In this document: positions 9,609 to 20,708 of the stretch, piece after piece
How the letters are laid out: every line of letters begins with the position of its first letter
Numbering within the stretch: the stretch's first letter is position 1
Assembly: GCA_013423325.1 (NCBI GenBank)
Contig: BLJB01000067.1
Span: 248,001 to 312,000 of the forward strand
Length of the DNA stretch: 64,000 nucleotides
Source: Usnea hakonensis
Taxonomy: Eukaryota; Ascomycota; Lecanoromycetes; Lecanorales; Parmeliaceae
Reading direction: 5' to 3'
Translations under genes and position numbers: made by a program
Notes under the pieces: model-generated
Told to the model about the DNA's origin: nothing
The model's database searches: none
What the model saw: only the letters and a program-made list of their open reading frames with translations

Positions 9609-12453
9609 TCAGTAATAGATTTTCTCCTCGTAGATGGGAGGTCGCGCGGTCTCATCATCCCACACCATGTTACCCTTCTCGTCGAACCCAGCGCCCTCGT
9701 CAGTCATCGGAATGACCTTGTTAGAGTGACGGCATTCCTGCCGACTAACACCCATTTGATCCCTTGGAATCCATAGGATAGGTGTAGGGCTCGAGATGGC
9801 AGGGTGATAGAAAGCATCGCGCTCGACTTCGGGAGCATATTCGATTTCTGCAAAACCTCGGGGCACAAGACGGCGTAAAGTATGGTAGTCCGTGTATATG
9901 TGTGGAGAAAGGAACTTGGTAAGGAAGTTGGGCTTCTTGTGTGGTGCGGGTGGGAGGTCTTTGGCATTGGTATCAGTACTGTTGGTGGAGACTTCGAGGC
10001 CTTTCTTATCCGTCATAGGGCCACCATTGGTGTTGCCGTCTTCGAGAGCGAGAAGTGCTTCTTCTTCCACCTGAAGCGATTTTGGCAGATACATGAGTAG
10101 CGGGTCAATGGCCGAGTTGAGTGAGAAATGGAACAGAACCAGAAAAATTAGATAGACAATCATTAAGATCAGGGGGCCAGTGGCGGTCTTGATAGCGAAC
10201 AGTCCAATCAAACAGATGATGGAGAGGTAGACTCCAGTTGTTGTCTGCTGAAGTGCGCGTGGGTAGACGAGACCTTGGGTGTCGATAGTGGCGTTGAACA
10301 CATACAACATGTTGTAGCGCGTAGCCAGGTATATCAAATAAAGACCGACGGTTGCGAATCCCAAGACCAACGGTGCAATGATTGAGTACGTGATTGCTGC
10401 GAAGACGTCAGCTGTGTAACAGATGTGAGAATATGTCAATCACTCACCGATAGTGGTAAAGAGCGTGTAGATCGGAAAGACGGTGCCCCATCCAAGTCCA
10501 GAGAGCGTGGAAAATCGATTGTACATCTTCCTTGGCGTGCTGTCGAGAAATTTGCCCAAGACTTTGTACAAGATCACCCCGACTAGTTGCAGCACAGCAC
10601 CAGAACTGATAGCCAGGCCTTGAAGAATAAAGTACGAGATGTAGAAGTTGGAGGCTGTGGGAAGGTCTTTACCGAGAAGACTGGTGGCCGAGCCTGGATC
10701 ATGAATGATCGAGGTGACTGCGGCCGAGGCGGACGAGGTCAAGGTTGTAACTAAAAACACTTGAATCACCTGAAACAAGAAGTAGGTGTTTTGTACACGG
10801 AGCTCGACACTTGCAGCCGTTGGTTTCCCAGCCAATTTCGCCATCTTTCTCAGGATGATGGGCAGTAAAGCCATTAGTACCGCAAGAAGTATAGTGGGAA
10901 GCAATCCCTGGACAAGCCCAAGAATGACCTGCGGAATCTTGTTGATAAAGCCAAGCCATGGGAGCAACGCCTTTCCGCCATTCGGGGGGGGTTTAGACAG
11001 AGATGAGATATTTGAAAGAACACCGACGAAAGCCACAGGGATTGCCCAAAAGATGATGAGCGCAAAGACGAAAGCGGATGTGGCGATGTTTCTAATTATT
11101 CTCGACGCCCAGCTTATCTTCAAGCTTTGCCAGATGACTTCTTCCGGGTTGATGCCAATGAAACGTGGAGACATGTGTAGAGGTTGATGATGGGTAAGGC
11201 TCTGATACGCTGCTTGCGCCTCGGTTTGGGTGTAGAATTCGACAAAGACAGAGCCGATGAATTTCCCTTCTCCAGAACGGTAAGACGCTTGCTTGGCATC
11301 AATCATGGGGATCAAGCGCTCAAGTTCGGATCTGCACCAGTTGATGGTGTCGACCTTTTTGCCAATCAAAAATTTAAGGCGGTGAGTAGGTCGCTCTTTC
11401 GGCTGGACCCAACGAGCGGCTACAGAGCCAGATTCGCCATCAACACCGTTGCTGGCAAGTTCGGCTCCTTCCTCGTGGTGGGTGCCCTTCTTGGCCTCCG
11501 CTAGACGAGCCTTGTTCGACATCTTAACCAGTTTGGTTTCTGCCGCTTCGAGCTTCATAGCAGCCTTGTCACGTTGTTCTACGAGGTCTTGTATCTCTTC
11601 ACAGTCATTGGCAATCCAGAGGTTCTTAACTTGCTTCCCAAACATACGACGTAGCTTTCCCTCGTCAAGGTAATCTTTGGGCACAGAAGTGAAAAGAACG
11701 GTCCGGGAAGACATGCGATTTGCGTATAGCGGCGAGAGAAGGTAGGCTTGACGCAGATTGATGTAGTAAATGCTCTCGCGCATTACGACGTAGAACACGA
11801 AGGTGTAAAAGATCCAGGCAACGAAGGTGTGGGCATAGAAACGATTCTTGTTGTTTGTGACGTTACTGAAACTGATGAGGTCCAACTGCTGTTGACGTCC
11901 ACCGCCAGTCGCATTGACTGGGAACAAGACAGGAAATGTCATGAGGCAGCCGACGAAGCAGATGACGACAGAAATCTTAAGGTATCGAAGCAGTAGGAAG
12001 CCATCGAGAGAGTGGTGATTGAGAACATAGCTGTCTGGGATCTTGTTGAAGGTGCCAATCCAGTTGAACATGCCATTGGGAAGGTCTGGAGATCGTTCCC
12101 TATAATCATAGCGTGTCAGTTTCAGGCATTCAGGGACGGTGAGTGAAACGGATTATGGCATACTGTGGACGAAGAGAACCAAGATAACTTCGGGGCCCAT
12201 AGTTACGCTTGAGCCTGGGTCGGAGACAGAAGAAGAGAGAGGTGTAGATGACGGCGACAATCAAGACAGGAACGAGAGTCGAGACTAATTGAGATAGAGA
12301 GGCAGAATTTTTGTTGCTGTCAGTCGAGGAGCCGGCCTAAAGTACTTGGTCAGCGCTGAGACAGAGGATAGTGGTAGGATGCTGAAGATGTATTTCTCCA
12401 CTTACGCTCGCTCGTGGCAAGATGGCATGACCAATGGAGCTGGCTTGATCCAT
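9609..12453 (-). CDS. CSC1/OSCA-type calcium-permeable channel (DUF221 family)
   Basis: Four exons: 12406-12453, 12164-12336, 10448-12099, 9609-10396; 886 aa. Introns are 69, 64 and 51 nt with GT...AG ends and matching phases. Exon 1 encodes MDQASSIGHAILPRAS. The N-terminal membrane part includes LVPVLIVAVIYTSLFFCLRP. A cytosolic loop follows with VLFTSVPKDYLDEGKLRRMF, as in the PHM7-type cytosolic domain, and then the long seven-helix RSN1_7TM block. After it comes a hydrophilic C-tail with IPRDQMGVSRQE. The family forms hyperosmolality- or mechano-gated cation channels in plasma membrane or vesicles. The start was placed at the Met of MDQAS; the frame is open upstream to 12588, which would add 45 residues without family support. 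Length is typical. Confidence 0.88.
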
Positions 12454-14530
12454 TGTATGATGGACAGATGCTCTCCGAGGGCCAAAGCCAAAGAATTGAA
12501 GACCCCGAGGAATTCGCAATCGATATTGGGATGGCGCGCGAAGAAAATCAAGAAGGGTGGTGAAGTTATCCAAGGATGTGAAATGCAAGAATGGATTGGA
12601 GGTTAGGGTCAGTTAAGTAGAAAAATGAGTTGGTTATAGAAGGAAGATAAATGGAAGACGGAGGAGGATGAGTTGTTGACTTTGCTTTGTGGTGATGGGT
12701 TGGCGGGGGGCCAATGGCGGGAATGTTAAGCTCTGTTTTTGGCGCATGCAGCATTTCTTTTTGTCTCTGTTTGATATGAGATTGTTGCACCAGCCACAGT
12801 TGGAGACGAATAATTTTTCGTTTGCGGGAGGAGGAAAAGCCAAATCATCCTTTCCAGTCGTGCCAGTCTTACCGCCCAGTCTGGATCAGACAAAAAGATT
12901 AATTGCAAGGGTAATTAAAAACATATGATACACATGATACGGCAATGCAGACCCTTGCGGAGCTGAAAAGGCCCACTATAAGCGCTCCTCTGCCTACTTT
13001 TTCTAACGGTACTACTCCGTAAACTGTCCAAGCTCTGTGCAACAGCGAATGTGATCTGGCCCGGTGGCTGTGCAATTCTCCTTTAGCTGTGGCAGTAGCT
13101 GTGGCGGTGGCAGTGGCACTCGGAACTTGTATTCACAAGAACGCTGATGCCGTCCATCGGGGAAGGGTATTCTCCCCGGGGCGTCCGTCGCACAGCACAA
13201 CCTTTTCAGCACCTGGTCATGGCTTTAATAATGAACCAATGATTCAAATGAATCAATCCTACGCGATTAAGCATAACTACAACTTATGACGCGAATCGTG
13301 ATGATCGCTTTGACTTGTTGCTCTACATATATTCCGTCTCCAGAGTACAAGTACCACTCGCTCCTGCTGCGCGGCTGCGCCAGCGAAGGTTGTGTCGTCG
13401 TACTGAAAAGGCCTACTACCGCGCCACAGGGTCAAGAATCAAAGGGTAAAGGGTGGAATACTAATCAATGCCAGAGTACTCCTAAGATTGCGAGATGAAG
13501 CTGAGAGAGCAAAAGTTGGAAAAGTTTATTCCCAGTTTAATATGAAAGGGTGTGGCCACCATACCCAATTACTTTTAGTAAGTACTGCGCGCATGCAATT
13601 ACAATGCAAAAGCTTATTATCATTACTTACTGTGCAGCTTTCACCATACTCTACAGTAATAATAATAATGGTCATAGTACATGGTCATAGTACATCCTGC
13701 AATCTACTCATTGGCTACATCTATCCCATGACCACTTGAGATGTGACCGATTCCGGTAGCTCTTGCCGAAGACGCTATCCTCTTATTCTCCTACTTTACC
13801 GTTACGAATCGCTTTCGCACACATTCACGTTTCTGGATACGGAGTATGCCTTTCGAGATTGCACATCGATGGTAGAGCGTGCGTCGATTGAATGCTCTGA
13901 TCTACGAGACCCTTTCAAACATTGTGATTTCCATTGCAAGACATATCAGCTCCTAATTTCGCTTCTTTCAATACGCCCAAACTCACGTTCCATTCTTATA
14001 TTTGGTTTACAGGCTTCTTCTCCCTTGCTGATCTGTCGTTCCATGCTCGCAGACGCGGAAGTCCTGATATGAGAAGACATGTCGATACAAAGAGCCCTTG
14101 CTATGGTCGGAATGACTCTGCTCGGACTTCGGCGGCCAGCTGAGAACGCTCTCCTAAGACTGCGGAACGTACATTTTGTTGGGTTGGCAATATGTTAGCT
14201 CTATGTGAGCTAGAAGGATGTCCGCTTTGTCCGTGGCCATGATCGAAGCTGGCAGGGCCAGCGAAAACTCGACAGAAGGCTTTCGATGCATTCATATGAA
14301 AGCACTCCCAGAGCGGGTTTGAGAGCGAAGACCTAATGCTTATGGGGAGAAACGGCGAGCTACTTTGATAGCGTGCACTCCAGCGCTGTTGGTATAGTGT
14401 AAGTTCAAAGTCATAGTTAACCTTCATCTTACTACTTGAAATAGGGAAACGTGAGCCAGAGATGATTGACCTTGAGAGTATTGATAATATGTAAGCCGCC
14501 TTCGTTCCTTCCATTTCAAACACAGTCGAT
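12454..14530. other. Gene-poor region upstream of the CSC1-like gene
   Basis: About 2 kb without a supportable intact gene. It should contain the CSC1-like promoter. Short simple-sequence stretches are present (GTGGCAGTAGCTGTGG-like triplets at 13085-13125, ATAATAATA at 13658-13668). The TACTCCGTA motif, or its complement, occurs near 13013 and 13842. Confidence 0.5.
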
Positions 14531-15689
14531 ATGGCAACTGCATTGCTGCGCAGATTAATACTTTCTTTGATGGTTCCCCTTCTTCAATTCCTCAAAGCTA
14601 AGATGGGGCCTGAGACAGATGATATCGCGGTGCTCGTTCTGTGGTTGGCTTGGTTGTGTGTCTCCACAACTAACCGTGCCCTTAAGAACCTCGAATTTGA
14701 CCTTTTCTTTCCAACTGAGAGTGCCATAGAGAAAATACTAGAGATCTCTCCGTTCGAATTCGCTCCTAGATTGTTACAAACCCTTCAATCTCCGACGCCC
14801 CCTACCACAGCTTATTACAAAACGCTTCCCCTTCATCTCTTCAAGCTTTGGGCCGTCTATCTACTGGTACTCGAGAAAGTTCGAGACCGCCTAAGGATAT
14901 AGATTGGTAGTGGCACCGGCTTATCAATGGGCGTTAGAAGTAGGATGAGTTGCTACGACAAGAGATCTCGCACTGGGGAATTCGATAACGGGATACCCAG
15001 ATATGTCGAGACATCGTTACAAGAAGGCTGGACTATCACCCAGAAATGTCTCCTAGCGTGGACGCCTATGCCACTTGCTTCAAACCAGTATCAAATCCGT
15101 GCCCTTATTCTTGTTCTCGAAACGACCTTTACCCTCTTCCTTTGGGCCATGAAAAGTCGCGACAAAGGTTACTATATGCCTGTCCTTTGTCCTTGGCCGC
15201 GACATAGCCTCCCATACGACGGATGTTGCTCGCACCATGCAATCAGTGAAAAGATACTTGGCCAAAAAAAAAAAATGGACACTACACCTGAAGAAACAAA
15301 CCGTCTCGCTGTCGAAACAAAACGTATCAGGGATCGCCAGCATAGCAAGGCATACAGGGATAAAGCCTTCGAAGAACAAAGACATCAATGCACTCTCTGC
15401 AACCTGTTCATTCCACAGCAACGCAAGGCTTCTGGAACACCTGAAAAGGCCTATACATATCAGAAAAGCTACTGTAGGATCCGATAGCAGGAAATGCGGC
15501 GGCCGTGTTGACCGCGCTGTCGCGAAGAAGACTTATTGGTGCGAAACTTGCCAACATGCCGCTCGAAGCTCTGCAAGGCTTGAGATACACCTAAAGAGCT
15601 ATAGGCATGCCAAAAAGGTGAGAGATTTAGCGGCGATCTCTAAGCTTGAAAGTCTCTCCAAGGAGCGTGACAAGAAAGAGCTGCATTGA
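14531..15689 (+). pseudogene. Broken fungal GIY-YIG nuclease-like / C2H2 zinc-finger gene
   Basis: One continuous frame from 14531 to about 15405 resembles a known fungal family that couples a GIY-YIG-like domain to zinc fingers. Seen in order: KLWAVYLLVLEKVRDRLRI, then IGSGTGLSMGVRSRM, IPRYVETSLQEGW, LLAWTPMP, FLWAMKSRDKGYY, LCPWPRHSLPYDGCCSH, and a basic helix. A TAG at 14900-14902 replaces the Tyr expected before IGSGTG, the second Y of the YIG motif. The first zinc finger starts as QCTLCNL and continues in another frame as HSNARLLEHL, so there is a net +1 shift (apparently 4 extra bases) near 15405-15412. The second finger is YWCETCQH...LKSYRH, ending at 15689. With two lesions the gene is dead. 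It may derive from a mobile-element-associated or selfish gene family; its original activity is unproven. Confidence 0.75.
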
Positions 15690-16123
15690 GCAGCAAGCCT
15701 CTTTGGTCAAGATTCAGAGATTTTCATCTCGAAGTTCGTTGTCAATGGGTCGGCGGATTGGGCCTTCAAAATCGTTACAGCATCTACAGCATCTACAGCA
15801 AAGCATGCTTTTCAGATATCAGTATCTCAGGATGGCATCTTCTGCTGCACATTAGCAGCACTTTACCAGCGCTTTCACCTATCATATTGCGTTAACCTCC
15901 GACTCAATGACACTGCAATTCAAACTCATTACAGCATCTACGGCAAAGCATGCTTTTCAAATATATCAGTGTCCTTCGTCTACCTTGGCAACTCTCGCTT
16001 GGGTCGTCCTGGTTTCTGATGCTGCTGCTACACTTACGACCTTAGCTTTTATATAGCAACAATACAATTCATCAAGATTTCATTTCAGTACAATCTTATG
16101 CACGTGTGACTTGTACAGTTATT
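15690..16123. other. Intergenic relic zone
   Basis: Apart from the direct repeat pair, nothing recognisable. Confidence 0.5.
15775..15973. repeat. Direct repeat pair of about 45-54 bp
   Basis: TTACAGCATCTAC(A/G)GCAAAGCATGCTTTTCA(G/A)ATAT is found at about 15775-15828 and 15929-15973. The first copy also carries extra CATCTACAG triplet-like units. It lies between two relic genes. Confidence 0.75.
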
Positions 16124-16275
16124 AACGGTGGTTAAGCGCCATCAGAGGACAATCACTGTCGAATCCAGCCCAGTGGAGAACGCCATCTACCGACGAGTCT
16201 GTAAGAAACTTGTCGGTATATTAAATAAGTAAGCATTGACTATTTTATCTTCATTATCGGCAACCTGACAGCCAT
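16124..16275 (+). pseudogene. Fragment of a second RING/SNF2 gene with its intron
   Basis: The plus strand reads TVVKRHQRTITVESSPVE, then ENAIYRRVCKKLVGILN, then a GTAAGC...CTGACAG intron. This parallels exon 8 and the following intron of the SNF2 gene at 2217-2332 (minus strand), roughly 80 percent by eye, with the same intron position and even similar intron sequence. Upstream of the shared block the fragment continues the coding frame where the intact gene has an intron. That suggests a paralog lacking that intron rather than a simple copy. No helicase sequence precedes or follows. Relic, not expressed as a protein. Confidence 0.7.
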
Positions 16276-16380
16276 CGAAACAAGCGCAGGACGAGGAACT
16301 GGGCGAGAATCTGTGGCGTCTGAGTGAGCGGATAATACAGGAGAAGCTGGGAAGTGTTCCGTACAAGCAGGAATTGTAAA
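16276..16380 (+). pseudogene. Possible C-terminal scrap of a short-chain dehydrogenase
   Basis: Immediately after the SNF2 relic intron an open frame reads KQAQDEELGENLWRLSERI and stops at TAA (16378-16380). The DEELG--LW-LSE pattern resembles the C-terminus of fungal NAD(P)-dependent short-chain dehydrogenases. No catalytic Ser-Tyr-Lys or Rossmann part is visible. It could be chance. Confidence 0.25.
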
Positions 16381-16641
16381 AATAAGATAAAAGACTAATG
16401 ATATATGACGAATGGTACGACAATGAAGACAGATGTCTTGTCATCGCTCTCTACTTAATTTACAATTTGAGGGGCGATTGGCCGATGGCATTGGATAAGC
16501 CAACAACAGCAATATTTAGATCCCTTGGGCCCCAAGCGTTCACATTGATCACATTGGAACCCTGGGGAGTCACTGAAAGTTGCAAGAAGCTTGCCATTTT
16601 TGTCCAGCTCGAGCTATCTATTTCGGACCCTAAAGCCTTTG
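16381..16641. other. 3' flank of the large conserved fungal gene
   Basis: No feature recognised. Confidence 0.4.
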
Positions 16642-19616
16642 TCAATCTACCGCCATGCGCCCCGCTGACGGGTCCGTCCAGGGGGGTACCCCCTCTTCGT
16701 CCCAGCTACCTTCGTCGGATGGATGCCAGAATAAGTCATCGGCAAACGGATAACGGACCCATTCATCCCTAAATAGCTCGTGATGTCCAGGTCCGTCTTC
16801 ATGACCCGTGAAATTTCTGTCGGGTATCATCGGGCTTGCGAAGGCCCATGGCTTGAAAAGAAGGGTTTCCCGCAACGAAGGTAGACCCGATTTTATGGTG
16901 GTAGCGAAGTGATCTGGCGCTTCAGGAAGGACTATACGGCGTCTGAACGATCGAGCAAGGTGCCATTTGCAATTTGGATCATCAGTCCGAATCCTCGTGG
17001 TACCCCAGTCTCGGTTGAGCCAGTAGAAAAGTGACCACAGTAGCTCGGCTGTCTCATCCAACACTGGGTGTTGCTGCGCCCACATGCTCTCGTTGGTGAT
17101 GACCCAATATCGAAGATTCCCACTCTCAGAAGCGGTGTCTTGTAGAGATGGGAGTATCGCTGTAGACGGGTTGTATTTGGAAGCGTCGTGCAGAGGTATG
17201 AGTGGCTTAAAATCCGTAAAGTGTGATGGAATATCTCCGTACTGCTGTGGCAATGTCGACACAAGGTAGTTCTCCAGCGCCCAAGGCACGATGACAGGTA
17301 TCGTGATTTGCTTCTCTTGGACCGTTGCGAGGTCGTGAGAGCAGACTTGACGCCGGATTCGTCGGGTAGAATAGTTACGATCTGTTGGCTAACAGTAAGC
17401 ATATGAAGGATTAAGCTACCGCTTCTGGCCATGTCGAATGGAAACCATCATAAGCCCAGAGTGCGTTGGACGGCGTCCAAGCCTTTGCAGCTGTCACTTG
17501 ATGTAGCTTTCCGCCTGTGGACCTGCTATAGGCCACCGTACAAAGCCCAACTCGTGATACATAGCTTAGAGACTTTGGCTCCACAAACGAAATTTGAAGA
17601 AAGGTACAGCAATTGTATGTAGCGCATGCTATGTGCTATGACGAACAACGGAACTCGAAGAGGAGGGGACTCACATCCTTGCCATCTAGTGGGGATACCC
17701 AGCTTTCCGCAAATGGTCGTCTGGACATTGGCCCAGAGATGGTTGTTATAGGACTCTATCCTTTGTTCAAAATCGTCGATTCTGAAATATTCATCCCATA
17801 CATATGTGGGATTATCATCGTAAGTTGCTGGATCATACGCCATGCTAGTTTGAGAATACGGATCATCCAGAATAGCCTCCCCATGAGCATGTAATCTCCA
17901 TGCTTCACAGTGTCTCATAAGAATCTCGAAATTCCCGAGCCCTCTTCGGCCGTCCGGCAAACCCCGATGCATCTCCTGCGAGTCAAGGTCTACGAGACTG
18001 ATATGAGGCACCTTCAACGGCTCACCGAGTGCTCTTCGACGGTTAATGGCCTCTCTAACGACCGCATTATCTTGGTCGATCTGGTTGAACCTCTCAAGCC
18101 AAGCATCTTCCTTGTTTTGGTCAATGATATGCTCAGCCCCTACCTTATTTGGATCGCCGAGATCCCTCTGCATAGCATAGCAGTCCTCAGAGATGGCAAG
18201 ACGGGTAGCTCCAAAATAGAACCGATGAACGAAATCCTTGCCTAGATAGGCGATCCGCTTCAATGTTTTCAATCCAGGTTCAGAACGTCCATAAGGTTTT
18301 CGATCTCGCTGGGACCACCGCCACGTCCACTGGCTCCGTGCTCCATCGCCTTCATCATCAACCACATTACCGGCAGAGGCTGAAGACTGAGGTTTCTTGA
18401 AAAAGATGGCTTCGAGATTGTCCTCTTCTAATGATCGAGCATAAGAAGGCAGGATCCGAAGTCCAAAACCACGGTCGGCATACTTGAAGATTCGATTTTC
18501 CTGGGATGCCCTGCGATCGCCGAGATGATGTCCCCAAACAAGGTCCATAGTGAAAACCGAGTAACCAGTTTCAATCGCTCGTGCACACCGTGGAAGCATC
18601 AAGACACGGGATCCATCGAACCCGATGGCGCAGGCATCCAAATCAAAGTTGAGAAGGATATCAGTGGGAGAAGGCAGTAATTTCAGAACGATTTGGATGC
18701 GGCGGTGGGGATAGCTCGGTAAAAGATTGATGACTTTAGCGTTTTTAACGACGAGCCTCGCTTGCGCAGTTGCCGGAAGGTTGCGGACCCAAGTATTGTA
18801 GATTTCTTCAACCTTTCGATTGGCATCTTGAGGACCGAGCCCGTAGATGTAAAGATCTATATCGGGATCTCTAACTGCTCTGTCATTATCCTTTGATGGA
18901 TCGATATGCAGCAAAGTTGTGAGGGCCATGCCACCGGCAACGAGAACGTTGCTCCAATCAAGTCCACTCAAGATGCCGTGGGTAATACGCTCAAACACCC
19001 TGCAGAAAGTTGCGCTGTTAGGTTGAATGATTAGTTCCCTCTTACGCAGCTCATCCAAGATTTCTAAGCCACCTTTGGGAGGATCTTTGCGTATCAAGGA
19101 GAAAGAGGTACTGTCCTGAGAAGCTTTGGGGAGGACGTTGATAAGGTCTTCCAGAGAGACAAGGTACATACCATCTCTATTGCTGTCTCGAGACCTAATG
19201 TAATGCTCATTTCGAAGAACAGCTTCGTCAACATCCACAATGCGTCTATCTCTCACTGCCAAGGTCTGCGGCAAATCGAGAAAGCTTCTCAATAATTGAT
19301 AAGGAGTCCTGGGATCATTGAGCAGCTGGTGCAAAGTGGTTGAGCTCAAGTTCTCCATGATTGTCTTCACATCGGCTGCAAGATCGTCTGAGTTCTCGAG
19401 GGTCTCGAGTACCTTTGCCACAGCAATAGATGTCAGGGAGGGAGTGGAGCGTCCTTGATCTGTAGTGGCAAAGTGTTTGTTAAGCTGTAAGGTCATGAAG
19501 GTTTCAGCCAGCGACGACGTGGTAAAATCCTTGAGTTGGCCAGCAGCCCTGGCTTGTCCTTCTTCTCCTTGTTGAAGGCGCCAGCCGTTGAGGATGAAAG
19601 GCGGAATAGACGACAT
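16642..19616 (-). CDS. Conserved fungal protein with nucleotidyltransferase-like motif
   Basis: Likely exons 17675-19616, 17446-17514 and 16642-17381 (2751 nt, 916 aa). The middle exon is inferred because it encodes coherent sequence (AAKAWTPSNALWAYD) and keeps phase; its 3' donor (GTTTCC) is weak. A single 293-nt intron joining the outer exons is also in phase (893 aa). The core has LVAGGMALTTLLHID followed by DPDIDLYIYGLGPQDANRKV, a GG plus DxD pattern as in nucleotidyltransferase-fold proteins, then FDLDACAIGFDGSRVLMLPR. I know this arrangement as a conserved fungal family, sometimes seen with ankyrin repeats in other organisms, but not its function. The C-terminal third (PWALENYLVSTLP ... 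RYWVITNESMW) has no domain I can name. No signal peptide or membrane segment. Confidence 0.7.
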
Positions 19617-19941
19617 GTCTTATTCTGTATGTACTTCCGCAAAATTGGCGTGAAGTTGGATGCCTTGAAAGCCCAACGGCCAAGTCAACAATATTTGCGC
19701 ATATTCTCATCGACTAGTTGTATGCAAGGGGAACACTTCGAAAAATGTGAACCCCACAGCTACTTGAACAACATTTCTTCATGTATTGTAGAATACAAGA
19801 AGATGTTTGTCAGACCTTTAGATGATACTACAATAGTAGTGATCGTGTATAAAGTACGTGTTTGTAATTGTAAACATTGCTAATGTAGTTAGCGCATTTC
19901 GAGGCAGGCAGCCGTGCCGCTAGACAAACAAGACCTCTGTC

Positions 19942-20530
19942 TACGGAAGTACGGAGCTACCATCGGGCCAAAAAGATTTTCCAAATACCATATTAGAAAT
20001 CATGAATCCTTCCATTGCGCACGCAATGTAATTAATATATATTAAATTTTTTAGAATTAATATATACTTTATATAATTAGAAAGAATCCTTCTTTTGATA
20101 GAAGTACAGTCATATCGCGCGTCGTTTATTATAGTGGTTAGGATTTTACTAACAATACTGCTTGATAGATAACGAACGCCAAGACCCCGGTTCGAATCGA
20201 TATATACGCGGACGGAATTTAGTACGTGTAATTATTCTAATCTTTCAATATAAATACTAATTAACTAATAAATAAGCTTGCGGTTGGCAATACCAGGATT
20301 AGTATAGTCCGCGTACGGGCTAACCAATTTATTACTAAGGTAACAAATGCCCACCTTGTTAATACGCTACTAGTATAATCTCGGTAAGTCTCTAACCTTA
20401 AAAAAACTAATTAAAATTACTAAGAATTTTAAGGGTCTTTCTCGTACGTATCAAGGTTCAATAAAACTGAAATTTAATTTCAAGTTTTGAAAAATCTTTT
20501 TGGCCCGATGGTAGGTATGTACTTCCGTAC
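19942..20530. mobile_element. AT-rich terminal-inverted-repeat element (MITE-like) with tRNA-like boxes
   Basis: Imperfect inverted repeats of about 40 bp close the element. The left arm is 19942-19981 and the right arm about 20490-20529. The conserved core is CTACCATCGGGCCAAAAAG, preceded on both sides by TACGGAAGTAC. The 500-bp interior is AT-rich and has no ORF. It contains TATAGTGGTTAGG (20131-20142, A-box-like) and GGTTCGAATC (20189-20198, B-box-like), the two internal promoter elements of tRNA genes. I could not fold a proper cloverleaf, so this looks like a decayed tRNA-related sequence. Non-autonomous; no transposase present. Confidence 0.65.
20120..20215 (+). pseudogene. Decayed tRNA-like sequence inside the MITE-like element
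   Basis: The A-box-like and B-box-like motifs are about 55 bp apart in the right order, but the T-stem after GGTTCGAATC does not pair (CCCCG against TCGAT) and the acceptor stem is poor. It is a tRNA relic or the head of a SINE-like unit rather than a working tRNA gene. Confidence 0.4.
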
Positions 20531-20708
20531 TCTGTCCTTTAGGCGTGGCTCAACCTTCGCATTTGCTGCAGCAATCATCATATTTTACGGCACATTGATG
20601 AGCCGATATTATTTAATCTCTTGGCAAGGTTTTTGGAGCGTCTACGTCTTTAGGACATAAGCGATCATTCTGGGGCTGGTATTCCTTCCTAGAGCCATGA
20701 CCATTATT

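Larger units (their letters stand above)
19617..20708. other. Intergenic region around the MITE-like element
   Basis: Beyond the element, the 325 bp at 19617-19941 should hold the promoter of the large conserved gene. No other gene or RNA recognised. Confidence 0.5.

Noticed and set aside
14101..14523. 140-codon minus-strand frame upstream of the GIY-YIG relic
   Set aside because: No family signal; overlaps the likely 5' region of the opposite-strand relic.
15237..15689. Separate 150-codon zinc-finger gene
   Set aside because: Its first finger is split between frames and completes the GIY-YIG frame upstream, so it is the 3' part of one broken gene.
20120..20215. Functional tRNA gene
   Set aside because: A- and B-box-like motifs are present, but the T-stem and acceptor stem do not pair.
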